A stretch of DNA of 64,000 bases from Pempheris klunzingeri. Taxonomy: Eukaryota; Chordata; Actinopteri; Acropomatiformes; Pempheridae. Below are positions 26,031-40,582 of this stretch, piece by piece. The notes under the pieces were generated by a model. It saw only the letters and a program-made list of their open reading frames with translations. It did not search any database and was not told the origin of the DNA. The stretch is from positions 16,721,433 through 16,785,432 of the forward strand of contig NC_092023.1 in the NCBI RefSeq assembly GCF_042242105.1. The letters are read 5' to 3'. Position 1 is the stretch's first letter, and every line of letters begins with the position of its first letter. The position numbers were made by a program, and so were the translations under genes.

Positions 26031-28855
26031 CTACCAAACCCCCATCTGCCACAGGGTGGGCGGCTCGCCACACAACGACAATACACACCAACATTTTTGT
26101 AACTGTGGGCGTTCAAAAGGCTCGGAGAGCTGCAGTCCTCCTGCTCGCTCTGCTCGTCTCCACAGCTCAGTGATCCAGCAGAAGGCTTCAGCTTCATCAA
26201 CCTTCTAATCTGCAAATCAACAAATCAACCAGTTTAAATATGTTGTCTTTACACTCCAAATATGTCTTTTCCATCCTTATTCTTGTTGAATACCAAAGGA
26301 AAGGAAATCCAATATGTTCATGATGAATATGGTTAATCATTTGGGTATTTGTCTCTGGAAGGAGTCAACAAAATCTTTACATTTCTTTACATCTGCAGAG
26401 GATTGTCCTGTAACCATTGAGACATCACAGGCTGCTACCTGGTGTTGGGGACCACCACTGAATATGTTGTTCATACGTAGTCTATAGTCTGTAGCGTCTC
26501 CAGAGGAAGCTGTGTGAAGTGTGATAAATGCCCTCAAGTGATGACCACGAGTCTAAAAAAGTACAAGAGGAGTGAGGAGTTACAGAGAGGTGAGCGGCAG
26601 GATACATTAGCTGCTACTAGAATAACAAAACCAAATCTCCCACTAAGCTGTTGGTGGCAGAGTTGCATTATGGGTAATGCAAAGCAGGTTTAGACCATGG
26701 AAGTGTAAAGAGAGCTGGACACAGGGTTGGAGGCGAAGGTTGCTCAGGGGCACATGAAGCCAAAAAAAAAGGGTTGCCTTCCTGGATACAAAATTACCCA
26801 GATCTTCAGCGCATGGACGTCCATGCTTCAGTATTGTGCGGCTCACGGAGCATGTGCACTAGCGACTAACTTCCGCTTAGCGATCCGCTAACTTGAAACT
26901 AGGTGAAGTGATTTAAACGTGTGACTGAATGGATCAAATTCTGATGGTGAAACGAGTCATTTCGCAGATGCTCAAAAATATGTATCTGTTGATTTCATCT
27001 CACAATGCATCACACGACAGACACCATCATTGTAATTACATGGTTTGGCTACTAGGCCAAATTGGCTTCAAAACCTGGTGCACCGCCTTAGTTGTGATGA
27101 CAATGAATAAAAAAACATGATAGCTCTGGTTCTGCTGCAACACCACGTTAACAGTGCAGTGCTAAATCCAGTCTTTAAAGCTACAATGTGGGATTTGCTT
27201 TAAAGCAAATTTTCTATGTACATTTGATGCAACTCACCAAAACACAGCGTGTGAATCCTTGAGGTCTAACGAATGTGTAAAATGCATTTCCTTCCCCATA
27301 AAACACTTGATTCTTTAAGAATCATTTTGAATAGTGCATTGCTTAATTCTGTGTTTTCTAGTATGCGCTCTTCTTCTTCCTTGTGTTTGGAGGCACATTA
27401 CACACACACACTAAATGTCGACCAGTGAAACAGCATGCAGTAATGGTATTGTTGTATTGACAAGTTCATATTCTATTATTCTGATTATTCATATTTATAC
27501 TTATACTCCTTTTCAGACTAGAAATATTTAATTATGTTGCTTATTGTGAGTTTGCTTTATGTTCATTTATTATTTTTTTTATTTTATTTAATGATTGGAA
27601 TAAAATCCAGGCTGGTCCTGGTTACCCCACTTCTTTTTGTACATATTACACAAAAAAACACCACATTTGTACGTTCTGCTTGTTCCCACATGAAATGACT
27701 CCACACTCACACAAGAAGTCAGTTTCTGTGTCAAACGTAAACTCTGTGTTAGTTAACAAAGCCTCCGATTCACAAGATGTCTTTGAAAAAACAAACCCGT
27801 TTTGTTGTCTAACTGCAGCACTGAGGAGACACAAATCCACAGTAAATTGTTTCCTGATATACTGAAGCCTCTTTATGTTGACGTCTTTGCCTGCTTTAGA
27901 CACCCAGTCCTCATGTCCCATGACCATGGAAATGAATAAGCAGGTATACTGAAATTTCACAGGCAGGAAACAGTTAGGGTCTGGGCTTATTTCCTGATTT
28001 TAGAAAGGACTGAGCTACAGTAGATGGAGGCTTTAGTTGATATCTGATTGGCTGTAGTGTGGCCTGTCAGCCTCTTTATTCATCACAAAAGATCAAAAAT
28101 CTCAAAAGAAAAGGTACATGTACAGCTTCCTGCATATTTAACCGTCCAGAATGAATGAAATCATTGTTATTTCCCACATTTCAACAAACGTCTTTGTGGG
28201 CAATATTTAAATTCTTCATTTAGCCTCGAAAGTAGTTTACTGATATCAGATGTCTCAGTTCAACTGTGATCTCTGTGCAAATTTTGGGGTGTGGCGACAC
28301 CAGTGGGTGCAGCTTTAAAATGAGGAGAATGCACCTTTAACCACAATAATGTTAACTCCTAGAAATAAAATGAAAATGAGTTGTGTGTGATGGTGGCTTT
28401 GTCAACTTTGGACAAAAACAGACTCAATGTCAGCACATATATAAAACAAAACAATGCCCTGTCTCCTCAGTGAATTAAATATGGAAATGTGTGTATCTGT
28501 GAGATAAAGACAGGCATGCATGAGGTGCATTTCCTGAAACATTTGCAGCTGCAGGTTTTCTCTCTCTCAGCAGCACATCCTGCGGTGCACTACGCCTGAG
28601 TGCCTTACATCTTCATTAAAACCAGGCGAAATGATTGCATAGAGGCACGCTTTTGTGTTCTCCTGTCCAACCAGCAAGACCAAGCAGCTTCTTGAAGGAC
28701 CTGAGAATCACTGATCAGCCCATCTCTACCTCAGCTGGTCAACAATAGCAAGACTCAGAGTCAGAGCAATAATCTGTCCCTGACTAAACAAATGGGTCTG
28801 TGCAGTCAGTGTGTGGGCTCAGCTGGCACAAAGACAACGCGCTGTAACACACTTT

Positions 28856-29230
28856 ATCCGGATACCAGCCATATAAGCGGACAGAGATCCTCTCATCTCA
28901 CCGGAGAATCCATTTATGGAGAAAGTGTGACCGGAATTCCGAATGACGGAGCTTTTTAATATCTTTTTACATGAGTGTGAGAGCAGCACGAAGCAGGTGC
29001 CGGTGTCTGTGAGAGGCCTGGATGATGAAATAAAAGCCCACCATTTAGATTCGCGAGTTTTGCGTGTATTTAATTCAACTGCAGCGTGTGTTTTTGTCAT
29101 TTTGTTTCCACGTTTCGTCACGGCGAGCTCCACCAGTCCTATTTCTGTAGTTCCCTCTTTTTTTTCGTAAACCCAAGTCCATATTTGGTGAATGACGCAA
29201 CGGGACATCAAGAGATCCCCTTTATAACCA
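28856..29230 (+). promoter_or_regulatory. egr2 proximal promoter with serum-response-type cluster
   Basis: Two perfect CArG boxes, CCATTTATGG at 28910-28919 and CCATATTTGG at 29180-29189, and one imperfect (CCATATAAGC, 28869-28878). ETS-type sites: palindromic ATCCGGAT 28856-28863, CCGGAG 28901-28906 three bases before a CArG box, and ACCGGAA at 28930-28936. A TGACG half-CRE is near 28944 and TGACGCAA near 29194. A TATA-like TTTATAA is at 29221-29227, so transcription probably starts near 29250. SRF/ETS (ternary complex) control is known for EGR immediate-early genes. Confidence 0.65.
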
Positions 29231-29405
29231 TACTGCACCTTCCAGGAGTTATTTACAAGAGATGAGAGGCGGAACGGACAAGGGTTAACAGGCAAAATGA
29301 GGGGAAATATCCGCAGTGTGTGAGAGTCGGTTAGGCAGAAAACTGGAGAGAGTGACTTTAATATCTAACGAGTTTAAATCGCCTAATCTCGGCCTCAAGG
29401 AGAGA

Positions 29406-30834
<1,429 letters not shown>

Positions 30835-32310
30835 TCCTCCGCGCACACGGCCCGATGCTGCTGAATGTAAACTTTCTGGATTTGAACATGAGCTGGATCA
30901 GAGCCCAACATTGATCTTGTAGTTTAAATTATTCTCACAAAAAGGAAGAAATCTTCCTGGAAGCCATATCTCAACAACAAAAAAGAAAAATCAGGGAGAA
31001 TCAGAAACAGTGTGTTTGGTCATGCCTTCATTATCTATCACTTAGAAAACATGTAAAGGGAGTTTGGTTAACTCTACTGAAGACACTGTACAACCATTGC
31101 AGTTTATGTCAGTGTGCCAATGGTCTTTATTAAAAATGCCACAATGTGCCCCCCTGCTACAGCTTGCTTTAGTGCTCTGTGGCAAAGCATTGTGTGTCTA
31201 CTGTCTATGCTTCATACTCTCAGGGATTCAATCACAATTCAGGCTGCAAAGGTGAGGCCATAAAATCCTGCAAGTCAGCTGAGTCTGAATCCAGCTGTGG
31301 GTGGTTTGGTTTCAACTGCGCTTAAATGCACAAAACCTGTTAATCTCAGCAAAATACATTGACTCAGCAGTATAGTTTCACTTGAAATGCAATTTATAGT
31401 TCATCCTGTGTCTAAACATCAATCTAAATTCTAATTTACTGAGCTGGGAATATCATCCACTGTTCAACAAAAGCTACTGAACCACAACCTGGCTGAAAAG
31501 ATGTCAACTCATATTATAGTTCAAATATGTTTTACACTGATAGATACACACAGTCAGTTTTTGTGTTGACTAAATATCACTAATGACCCTCATCTATTTA
31601 AATGGATGTTATTACACTGAAATATGTTAAACTACAGAAGACTTATTATTTTGTTATTTGTTTTATTAAAAAAATAAAGTCTGAATGTCAATGGCCCAAA
31701 TAACCTTCTGTATCAACCTGCAACATTTTGAAAAACTGATATAAACATAAAAACAGAACTCTAATTAAAACTGACTGTTTTAGCATCTACCTGCTGTACA
31801 ATATTGTAAAAGATGCTTGTTGGAGTAAAGGATGATGTCAGAGTACCCCCAAGGTACGCTGTGACATCACAAATCAAGGCGGGGCTAAGGTGGGAAACTT
31901 TTATGGCTAAATGCAGCAAAATGAAGCTTTTTTTAACCTGGTTTTGTACAATATTAGAAATGTTGAAACTATTATATATCTTATTTTGTTTCATTTACGT
32001 GTAAACACCTGATATTACATACAGCACATGTAACTTGGTTGGGATTTTATGAGATTGTAGCCTGATTATCAGTTTCTTCTCGCTTAGATTTTATTTTTGG
32101 CTACTTTTCAGGTGTATGCACGGACCAGTTGATGCTAAGTAAAGATACAACCAGCATTTCTACCTGATGAATGTGTGAAGGAGAAAGAGCCACTGGACAA
32201 ATAAAAAGTTCTTTTTTTGTGTTTTATAATTTTTATGCAAACAAGTCAAGCACTAAAGCTTTTATTCTGCTTCTTGTCAATGCAAATAAATGTTGACTTG
32301 TCAAGTTATT
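30835..32310 (+). other. egr2 3' UTR region
   Basis: AT-rich sequence following the egr2 stop codon without coding potential. AATAAA poly(A) signals occur at about 31670, 32199 and 32284, so the 3' UTR may run 0.85-1.5 kb. The spacer from about 32690 to 34590 shows nothing I recognise. Confidence 0.5.
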
Positions 32311-32346
32311 GTGGCGTCTGCTGTTGTTGCTTCTGGCATATGTACA

Positions 32347-32690
32347 TATGTATTTTTAAACCTGGGCCATATTTGTACATATTCTGGTGTCTAAATGACT
32401 GGTAGGTACAAAAAGTGTTGGAACTGGTCCAGTAGATCAACTCAACCAGCAGCAGACAAACAGGCTGCAATGTAATTCTTTGGGGCAACTGCACTTGATC
32501 AAAGTAAGTCCACTGTTTGCTTTTTGCACTGACAGACTCAGATTGTTTTTCTAAGTGTCTGACAACATAATGGAAAAGATCCCTACAGAGACAGACCAGT
32601 AAACAGTCGCTCTCTTCAAAACCACCAGACTCCATTGATAAAAACACTAATTTCACCACACAGAAAACAGGAGTTGCTGGTCTACTGCTG
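32347..32690 (+). repeat. Fold-back repeat family, copy G
   Basis: The longest single-arm copy. Outer end near 32351 runs through GTCTAAATGACTGGTAGGTA, ATCAAAGTAAGTCCACTG, ATCCCTACAGAGACAGACC and CACCAGACTCCATTGATA. Confidence 0.78.
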
Positions 32691-34591
32691 CCTCGATCGT
32701 ACACCGCCACACAGAGACTAGAGCGAGTGGAGCTCTGACCAACTCACTCTTCACAAAAACATTTACTCAGTGATGCTGATCATTAAATTACGCTTTGATT
32801 TCTATATTCTCATACAGCCATGCTTCCTAATTAGTGTAGTTATATTTTTAAATAAGTGAATGGTTTGGCAACACAGTGCACTGGACTGAGAGACTGGATC
32901 TGGTGCCCGCTTTTCTGTTGACTTAGTTAAGAATCAGTTTAGGATCAAACTGTGAGATTCCCAAGGATTCCCAGCCCTGTACAACGTGCCGTCCAACGAT
33001 GCCTAAAGGTAGAAGTGTTTGTAGTTGCTCTCACAAATGGAGATAACGGAGCGTACTGTGATGTTGTTGCTCACACAAGTGAGAGGAGAAAGTTGTTTGA
33101 AGTCAGGATGATCTCAACAACTGGCATATGAATAACAAACCAAAGTCTTAAATAATTTTGTTTGTTATCACAACGCCTGTTTGTCTTTTCAAATGTCATT
33201 TTGTGACATTTTATGCCCATTCACAATACAGAAAACAACACAAACGTAGCGACAACATTTGTGTAGGTCCGTGTAACATGGTGGAGATCGAGGTGGACGG
33301 ATGAGTTGAACACAGGACTTAGTTTCAAAATGGGAAACAAGCCCAGAAGGTTGGTGCTGAATTACTCCGACATAACTTTTGTCACGAAGCCCATGTAACT
33401 TTGTTAATTAGAAACCTTGATATTACGACAAAATGTTCTTCTAATGTTAAATTAGAGCTTTAATCACCATAAAATGTTTTTGACCTGCACAAGAGCAGCG
33501 TCTCTTCTCCTCTTGTTTTGAGAACGTCCAGAACAAAAACAAGATACAACACTCGCTCTAACCGATAAGCCGGAACCAAAAGTGCTTGTGTTGTGCAAAA
33601 CATATTCTAAATTATGACTATAGATACACTCCTACGCAGACAACACTCACAACTGATAGAATATCATAGCATCACTTCAGGGTCGTGCTACTTGTGACGC
33701 ATGTTTTTCCCATTTAACACACTTCCTCTAAGACATCAGCCATACAGAGCTTTCTATATCTAAACTAAAGGAGTGCTCAGTGCTCGGAAATCTAAAGTTT
33801 TATTGAAAGTGCAAAAAAGTTTAGGTCTGCAACTTGATTCAGGAGGTTTTACTGTGGTGACATGTTTCAGAGGTGGGAATCGTACTGAGGGAATCATTCC
33901 CGGAGCTTTTTTTTCTTTATCCTTTCAGTAACAGCTCATCAGTCTGAAGCCTGGGGCGGGTAAAGCAGGAACATTAAGGCAAAAATAAACAGCACATTTT
34001 ATACAAAGAGAGAAAAACCTTCATTACAGGCAAAATACATCAGCACAGTTACTGCTCATTTTACAACAACTGGATTTGGAGAATCAGATTCTGGATTTAA
34101 AGAGCTTTCTGTTGATTAAACACCTGCTAATTAGAAGACTTGTATAGTCTAGATGCCCACAGTGACACAACATACAGCACATTTCAATCTTTGTTTCCAA
34201 ATTACGATGTACTTTCAAATAAAACTCACATTACAAGCAGTCCCACTCTCTAAAACTGTGTGAGCAGAGATCTTTATTTGACTATAACTGCTTCACTTTT
34301 GTGCCTCCGCTGGTTCCATTATAAGCATCATTATCTAACACCTACATACAAACCGGCCTGAACCCTCCAACATGAGCCATAATGTTACTTAACTGTTAAC
34401 TGGCTCAGCAATTTATTCAGCCTCAGCCTGGAAATCATCAGTTTTCACCCAATAAACTTGAGAATAAACCCGATTTCTCAGTTTTACCCTGTCTGAAAGA
34501 TTCCAGCCTGAAAGTGCAACAAAAACAGTTTTTATGATCCTTATTTTCTCTTCGGACTGACATTTTCTGAATTTGTGGCTGAATAGTGAAA

Positions 34592-34885
34592 ATTAGGGCT
34601 GCAACAAACAATTATTTTCGCCGTCGATCATTTTCTCAATTAATCGATTAGTTGTCTGGTCCATAAAATCTGTCAGTGTTCCCCTGAAACCCAAGACGTC
34701 CTCAAATGTCTTGTTTTGTCCACTCAGATACCAGGAAACATTCACATTTAAGCTGGAATCAGAGAATTTTGACTGTATTTTTCTTTAAAAAAGAAATTAC
34801 TCAAACCAATTTATTAAATTAAAGATTCTTTGCTATTAATTTAACAGTGGACAACTAATCGATTAATTGATGCAACTGTTTTTCT
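34592..34885 (+). repeat. Dispersed GATTAATCGATTAG-type repeat, well preserved
   Basis: TAGGGCTGCAACAAACAATT, CAATTAATCGATTAGTTGTC, CTCAAATGTCTTGTTTTGTC and GCTGGAATCAGAGAATTTTG occur in order, closing with CAACTAATCGATTAATTG. The ends are inverted relative to each other. Confidence 0.75.
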
Positions 34886-35132
34886 TGTGTGGTAGCGATG
34901 GACAGAATTTGTGCTAAAACACCTAATTTAGTTCACATCTTTCAAACAAACAATCTCCTGAAAATCAGCCCTGAGGATCAAACTCTTCTCTGGAAAAACA
35001 GACATGAAAAAACAGACGGCAGAGTCCTAATTGCAATGTGAGAAATGCAAACGTCACGAAGCCATTAGCAGGAAGACGATTGAAATGCATGGACACAGTC
35101 CCTCCGTGGTCCCGTCCACAGAGACAACTCCC

Positions 35133-35157
35133 CTCAGCTCAGCTCAGCTCAGCTCAG
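35133..35157. repeat. (CTCAG)5 pentamer repeat
   Basis: Five perfect tandem copies of CTCAG. Confidence 0.95.
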
Positions 35158-36260
35158 GTTTGGGCACACTGGTTGGTAATGCTGCGTTCAAGATGCGGTC
35201 AGAAGTCTGGAATTCCTCAACTGGTACACCACAATTCAAAACGATTATGTTTCAGTGCATCCATCACTCAACAGGCAGCGACTGTCAGTAAGACACAAAG
35301 TACTTCATGCAAGACTGAAAGCTGAAATTACGTGTAAATCTCTTGGCGAGATCAGACTTCTCGACTTTCCCTGAACGCAGCATTAGCACCCTGCACATCA
35401 TCAATTTGTCATTTCCTGGCACCTCAATGGGTTTTATTTTAGCCCACTGCTCGAGTCATTTTAACTCCAACTTTGGTGCTTTTTGGGTTGTGAACTCCTT
35501 TCGGCTGCTAACATGATGTTGGTTTATAAAACTGCACCACCTTTAGTGAGAGTGAATGCGTCAGATGAACCCAGATGTGCATGTGACCTCAGTGGCCAGA
35601 GGTGTCCTGAGGTTTTGCTGCTTTTAAACTCAAGAGACTCAAACGTCTGCAGTTCAGAGAAAGATTACAGGACCAAAATGGACACTGATACCGTCAGAGG
35701 ATTTGGGGGCCTGAAACGCCCTTTCTGGTGGCAAAAGTATCATCTGAAATGTGTTATTTGGCGGCGCCATAATACAGAGAACCAGTAAGAGCATTAAAAG
35801 TGTAATGGTGATGCTTTCCTGTCAATAATATCCTTAATCCACATTCAGGGAGGGATCACAGTGCAAACAAGGTGTTGTTTTCCATTGCCCGCGGCTCCAA
35901 TTGTTGCTCTGGTGAAATGGAAACTTGAGTTATTATATTTCACCTTGTTGCAGCTATTCATCACTGCACTGTTAACACAATATAGCAAACAATGAGGTCA
36001 CTTATTGTGTGCTGAATCATTTCCCTAAAGGAACAGGTGGTCTCCTACTCTGCAGTGCTACTGTCATGGTCAAAAATAAAGCCCATCGTTCACAGTTCAC
36101 CCTCTGATTTGCTTCTTGGCTTCACATGCTGCTGACACATGGATTGATGATGAGTTAGTCCAACCAAGCCCAGAAAGCCTTGTGTCTCTACAGGGTGCAT
36201 GAACCAGACCAGACGGAGAAGAGAAGACATTTAGTGGCTGCAGCAGGTCAGTCAGGTGGA

Positions 36261-37031
36261 TCAGAGGCAGACCTCCGGGCCCGGGTACGGTTCCCCTCCG
36301 CACCAGAAATCCGGAGGCTGCGAGATCTCCACGAGCCAGACCTCCTTCTCCTTCTGCTCTGTGTTTTTAGCCTCCGCTTCTGTCAGGACCTTGTAATAGT
36401 GGCAGTCTCTGCCCTCGTCCGGGTCGTACGGCGGGGCCAGGATGTCCATGAACGCCGTCGGGCCGTCCACGGCGTCGATCTGGTGCAGGTTGTCCCGGTC
36501 AGGGGTGAGGACGCACGGCCCGCTCTCCTCCGTGTACTCCCCGGTGGAGCGAAGCACAGAGCGCCGCAGAGCGTCCATCTGGGCCGGGGCGAGAGGCGGC
36601 GGCGGCGCCACCTGCGGGCCGCCGGCCGGCCGCTCCAGCCGGTCGAAGCAGCTGATCCTGACCTTGCCGTACAGGACTTTGAGCACGCCGTGCATCCCCG
36701 GGTGGTCGTGCAGAGGGATGGAGGCGCCGCTTTTCAGCAGAAACACCCCCATGCTGAAGCGCTCCGTCTCGCAGATGTGCATGTAGGTAACCGGGGGCGC
36801 GCCGTGGTGGTAGGGCAGCGGAGGAGCGGCCGAGCCGTCGTCGGCTCTCCGCGGGACGAGCTTCAGGTCCGCCGCTCGAACTTCAGTCATCAGGCTCTTC
36901 AGTTTGCTCTGGTTCTCCAGGAAGGATTTGCCGACCTCCTCACCGAGCCGCGGCGGGCTCCTGAAGGTGACGAGGGCCTGCCGAGCTATCCTCTGAACGA
37001 TGGAGGTCATGCTGCTGTCGCCTGGCATCAT
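36261..37031 (-). CDS. ado: 2-aminoethanethiol (cysteamine) dioxygenase, intronless
   Basis: Non-haem iron thiol dioxygenase that oxidises cysteamine to hypotaurine and the N-terminal cysteine of proteins such as RGS4/5, making it an oxygen sensor of the Cys N-degron pathway; cytosolic. The open frame extends 99 bases further upstream, but only from a GTG; the first ATG (37031, followed at once by a second at 37028) aligns with the start of the human protein before the conserved SIVQRIARQA block, giving 256 residues (human 270). Cupin fold: iron ligands His108 and His110 in IPLHDHPGMHG and His183 in NLHQIDAV. Cys210 and Tyr212 in RDCHYY match the residues that form the Cys-Tyr cofactor in the human enzyme. 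Single exon as in human. The coding region is strikingly GC- and CpG-rich. It is tail to tail with egr2, as in human. Confidence 0.96.
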   Translation of the reverse strand: MMPGDSSMTSIVQRIARQALVTFRSPPRLGEEVGKSFLENQSKLKSLMTEVRAADLKLVPRRADDGSAAPPLPYHHGAPPVTYMHICETERFSMGVFLLKSGASIPLHDHPGMHGVLKVLYGKVRISCFDRLERPAGGPQVAPPPPLAPAQMDALRRSVLRSTGEYTEESGPCVLTPDRDNLHQIDAVDGPTAFMDILAPPYDPDEGRDCHYYKVLTEAEAKNTEQKEKEVWLVEISQPPDFWCGGEPYPGPEVCL

Positions 37032-37734
37032 ACCGGAGCGAGGAGCGGCGCTGGCCGGTGTCCGCTGGACGCTGGTTAGCTGTAGCCCTTTAGCTAGCAC
37101 CAAAGATCGCCTGGTGACAAGATGACTCACTCCGCCTTAGTTTTAGTCCCTCTGGATGGCTGCGGTATGAACTGATAATCAGCATGAACCCGTAAAGTTT
37201 TACTTTCAAAATTATTTATGTAGTTCGCTGCTACCTGACCATTTGTACTATTGTTATGGTATATTCTGCATGTTTGTGTATGTTCCTGAAGCTGTGCAAT
37301 ATTTGTACTTTTGCCATTTTTTGGAGAAGCCAAAAACACTGAGGTCGACAATGAAGTGAATCTAATCTAATCTGATTTTCACAACTATCTGTAGGAAAAT
37401 AATAATTTAAAAACATACTGAATAAATTAATTAAAAAATGATAACAAACACGAACTAAAACCATTAAATCTTAAGTGTCTTTAACAAGAACAGATTTTTG
37501 TTGTTGTTGAAACTGTATGATATCACTAAAAGATGCTTCCTGTTTGCTCCTGTGCTAATTATCGTCTATCCTGTTTTTTTGTTGTGGAATTTATAGCAGA
37601 TATGCCTCCATTTGTATGCCACTACAATTCCCAAGAGGTGGAGCCATCAGGGTGCAGACAGGTGTCCTACATGCTGCCAATGGACTGAGAGAACCCCCAA
37701 AGGAAAGAAGACTTGTTTGTGGTGACCAAGAGGA

Positions 37735-37985
37735 CGACAGGTCTAGCACCGCCATCACATCAGCGTCGCCGGCGCCACTTTGGCCCTTGAGCAAGGCCCT
37801 TAACCCCCCCCCCTAAGATCGCTCCCCGGGCGCCTTGTATGGCTGCCCTCTGTTCATATGCATGTGCATGAGTGTGGGGCATGTGTTTGTACATATGATG
37901 GGTTAAATACAGAGAACTAATTTCAAGTTGTAAAGTGTGCTGTGAAGTATGCTGTACAAAAATTGACCATTAAAGGATTATTATT
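37735..37985 (+). repeat. SINE- or LINE-derived repeat near ado
   Basis: GAGCAAGGCCCTTAACCC, CTTGTATGGCTGCCCTCTGT and GGGTTAAATACAGAGAACTA are hallmarks of an abundant fish retroposon tail. It lies about 0.7 kb upstream of ado. Confidence 0.55.
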
Positions 37986-40582
37986 ACAATGGTTCTCTGA
38001 TGAAGGTCTGATGGACCAACAGCTCAGCTATTAAAGTGATTTACTGCATAGATCGAAGTGTGCCGAAACTTCTGTCATCAAACGACGATAGAATTAAATC
38101 CTCATATATTTAATAAAGGAGCTGTTTTGCTGTAATTCGCTCATCTTTCATTTTTACTACAACTGTAAAATTATGTGCATGTGAAAGCCAAAGTGTCCAA
38201 ACATAAGAACAGAGACGTGGCGCTTTTTGATGACGCCATGAAGCCCCCAAATGATGGCAGAGTGAGACCTCAGCTCTTCTTCCTCCTCTTTGTTCAGCCC
38301 AACACCACGTTCATTCCTCATTCAAACAGTCTGCCCTCCGCTCCTTCACGTGCTCCTTCACGCGTGTTTTGGCGGCTTGTGAACACGTGAGGATTATGAA
38401 CACGTGAGCAGTACCGTAGCATATTTATGGTGACGTGAGTCTGCGGGGGTTATTTGACCCAGAAGAGGCCAGTTTCTGCGACTTCACAGCCCCATTTTTG
38501 AATAACTGTCAAACACGTCCGCACCAGGCAGGACTTAACAGTTTACACCTATTGCATTGTGGGACATGTAGTCAGTCGGCCACCAACACTGTGTTCACTG
38601 ACACAAAATAAAGTTTGATTTAAGTATTGACTATGTGGAGCTGTTGCTTTGCTCACAGTCCTTAATTTAAGCAACGAGTGTCTCTCTGTGGATGAATGAA
38701 TTGCTTTTAAATCCTGCTAACTGTCAGGATAATGGACTACAACACCCATCATGCCATAGAATATTTAACATGAATGATCTTTGCCCCTAGTTAATATACT
38801 CAAACAATCAATATTTGTGAAGTATCAACTGCACCAACAATGAAAGGAAATGATCTCTTTTACTCCCCAGTTTTTTATTTAAAATTCATCCATCAACACA
38901 CATAGCTGAAATCTTAAAAACATTAATATTCACAATGCCTGCATGTAAAATAAAAGAAGCTGCTTGACAACTCAAAGCAGGTGTAGCTCCTGAGAGCAAA
39001 GAGCTACTAATGTTTTTTAAGATTAACAAGAGGAAGAAGATGACGAAGAAGAAGAAGAGGAGACCTCTGTTGTGAATTAATCAATAGAGAAAAAAACACA
39101 AAATGCTGATTTTCTGCTGCTGTCTGAACACAATGTCACAGAATTAAGTTCAAGCCCCACACTTAAGTACACATTTAAGGTACTTGTACTTCAATAATCA
39201 TACCGAAAATAATCATTATATTATCACATCAATAAGACTTACTTCCCAGCAGTATGTAAAGTTAAAACAAATTTAAATTAACGCCACATTTAGCTGCTTC
39301 AACACTAAAGCGAGGAACACATGAATGCATCAATTATCATAATTCAGTATGCCATTCTGCATAATGAGTACTTTTGGTACTTTAACTCTATGAAATTATT
39401 ATTATATCACAATGATGAAATAGTTAGATAGATAAAAAAAATAAAAACTGGACTTTGATAAAGTAGATTAAAAATAGATTATAATGATAAAACAAAAGAA
39501 AAACTCAGAATGTGCGGAATGTAAACATATAAATAACTGACAAAATAGAGTAACATTTTTCATTATTTTATATATATATGTGTGTTATTTGTCATAACAT
39601 AAGACAATATAATAAGTGAATAAAATAAAATAAACAAAGTCTATGAGTCATTACTAATCAAATGATTAAGGAATAAAACACTGCGTTACGTGCACTGAAG
39701 TGGTCCAAAACTTTAATTGCTTCTACAAAGCTCGACCCGTAGCTCCACGCTGCCGTTATAACTGAACGACAGACTGTGGAGCTCTCTGATTGGATGTTTA
39801 TGACAGTAACTTAATCAACCAGGAGGATTTTATTGTCCAAGTGATCCAACAAACGCCGTCTGTGAAATAACAAGCGCAACCGTTTCTAAAAACAGTCCCA
39901 CCCAGAGGTGGAAGTCTTCCTCACCCATTTCGGAGTGAAACTCCTCAGCTGCTGGGGGTCAAAAGGTCACACAAGTCCAGCAGGAAGGTCAGTAATAAAA
40001 GAAACAGTTTGATTTTAGTTCCCTCGTGAGTAACAAACACACTTTAGTCCCCACAAGCTCAACAGTGACTCATCATGTATGTGAGCGTGACTCACTTGTT
40101 GTGGCATTTTATTCTAAAGACGTAGGCAGTTGATTTGGACATCTTTCTACTGGGAAACACCCTCCCACACACACACAAAAATAGAGAGATGACACCCTAC
40201 TTTATGGGATTTCAACCTGATGAAGAGATTTGTTTGGTGGAATTTGTCAGCGTATTAAAAGATTTATTTGTGTTTGTTACAGTGATCAAAGCAGAGAGGA
40301 ACAGGAAGCAGTGGAGATCAGATGTGACTGAGACTCTGCTCAGACCTGAGCTTTTGTTTCCAGATCCACGTCATCCGATTTTGTTTCTTTTTCAAGTATT
40401 TTTATCTGCGAGGAGATGAAATGTAAATCTGCAACACACCCACTGATCGACCTCAACTCGGGTACAGATGTTAAAACTGAGTTGTTCAGCTGAGGAACAT
40501 AAACTGTGTTTGGGGGGATTGAGATTTTTTACACATAGAATATATGAAAATGTATAAATTCTGATGTTTTGGTGTAAATGAT

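Larger units (their letters stand above)
16518..28850. other. Intergenic region between kif11 and egr2
   Basis: About 12 kb without a convincing coding exon on either strand. It contains a Tc1 transposase relic (16926-17090), fish repeat copies (17690-17755, 19508-19690, 20205-20415, 21158-21420, 23290-23500), (CA)n and (GT)n tracts, and a low-repeat segment at about 24120-25200 that may be regulatory. Since egr2 is known in vertebrates for distant hindbrain enhancers, part of this spacer may serve egr2; that is inference only. Confidence 0.5.
32691..36260. other. Spacer between the tails of egr2 and ado
   Basis: No gene is visible. It contains the GATTAATCGATTAG repeat at 34592-34885, a five-copy CTCAG pentamer at 35133-35157, and on the minus strand an AATAAA signal at 35433-35438 that could end a long ado 3' UTR. 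Confidence 0.45.

Noticed and set aside
25585..26208. 207-codon plus-strand ORF
   Set aside because: It runs through (GT)n and GT-rich DNA, giving Cys/Val runs; there is no domain and no splice or homology support.
27646..27960. 104-codon minus-strand ORF
   Set aside because: No homology or splice signals that I can recognise; isolated in AT-rich spacer.
28819..29295. 158-codon minus-strand ORF in the egr2 promoter
   Set aside because: It overlaps the CArG/ETS cluster and the predicted leader of egr2; no recognisable domain.
35031..35325. Overlapping plus-strand ORFs near 35.1 kb
   Set aside because: Two frames are open at once across a CTCAG repeat; neither shows a domain or conserved start.
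36180..37079. 299-codon plus-strand ORF over ado
   Set aside because: Antisense shadow of the CpG-rich ado exon; the minus strand carries the conserved cupin motifs.
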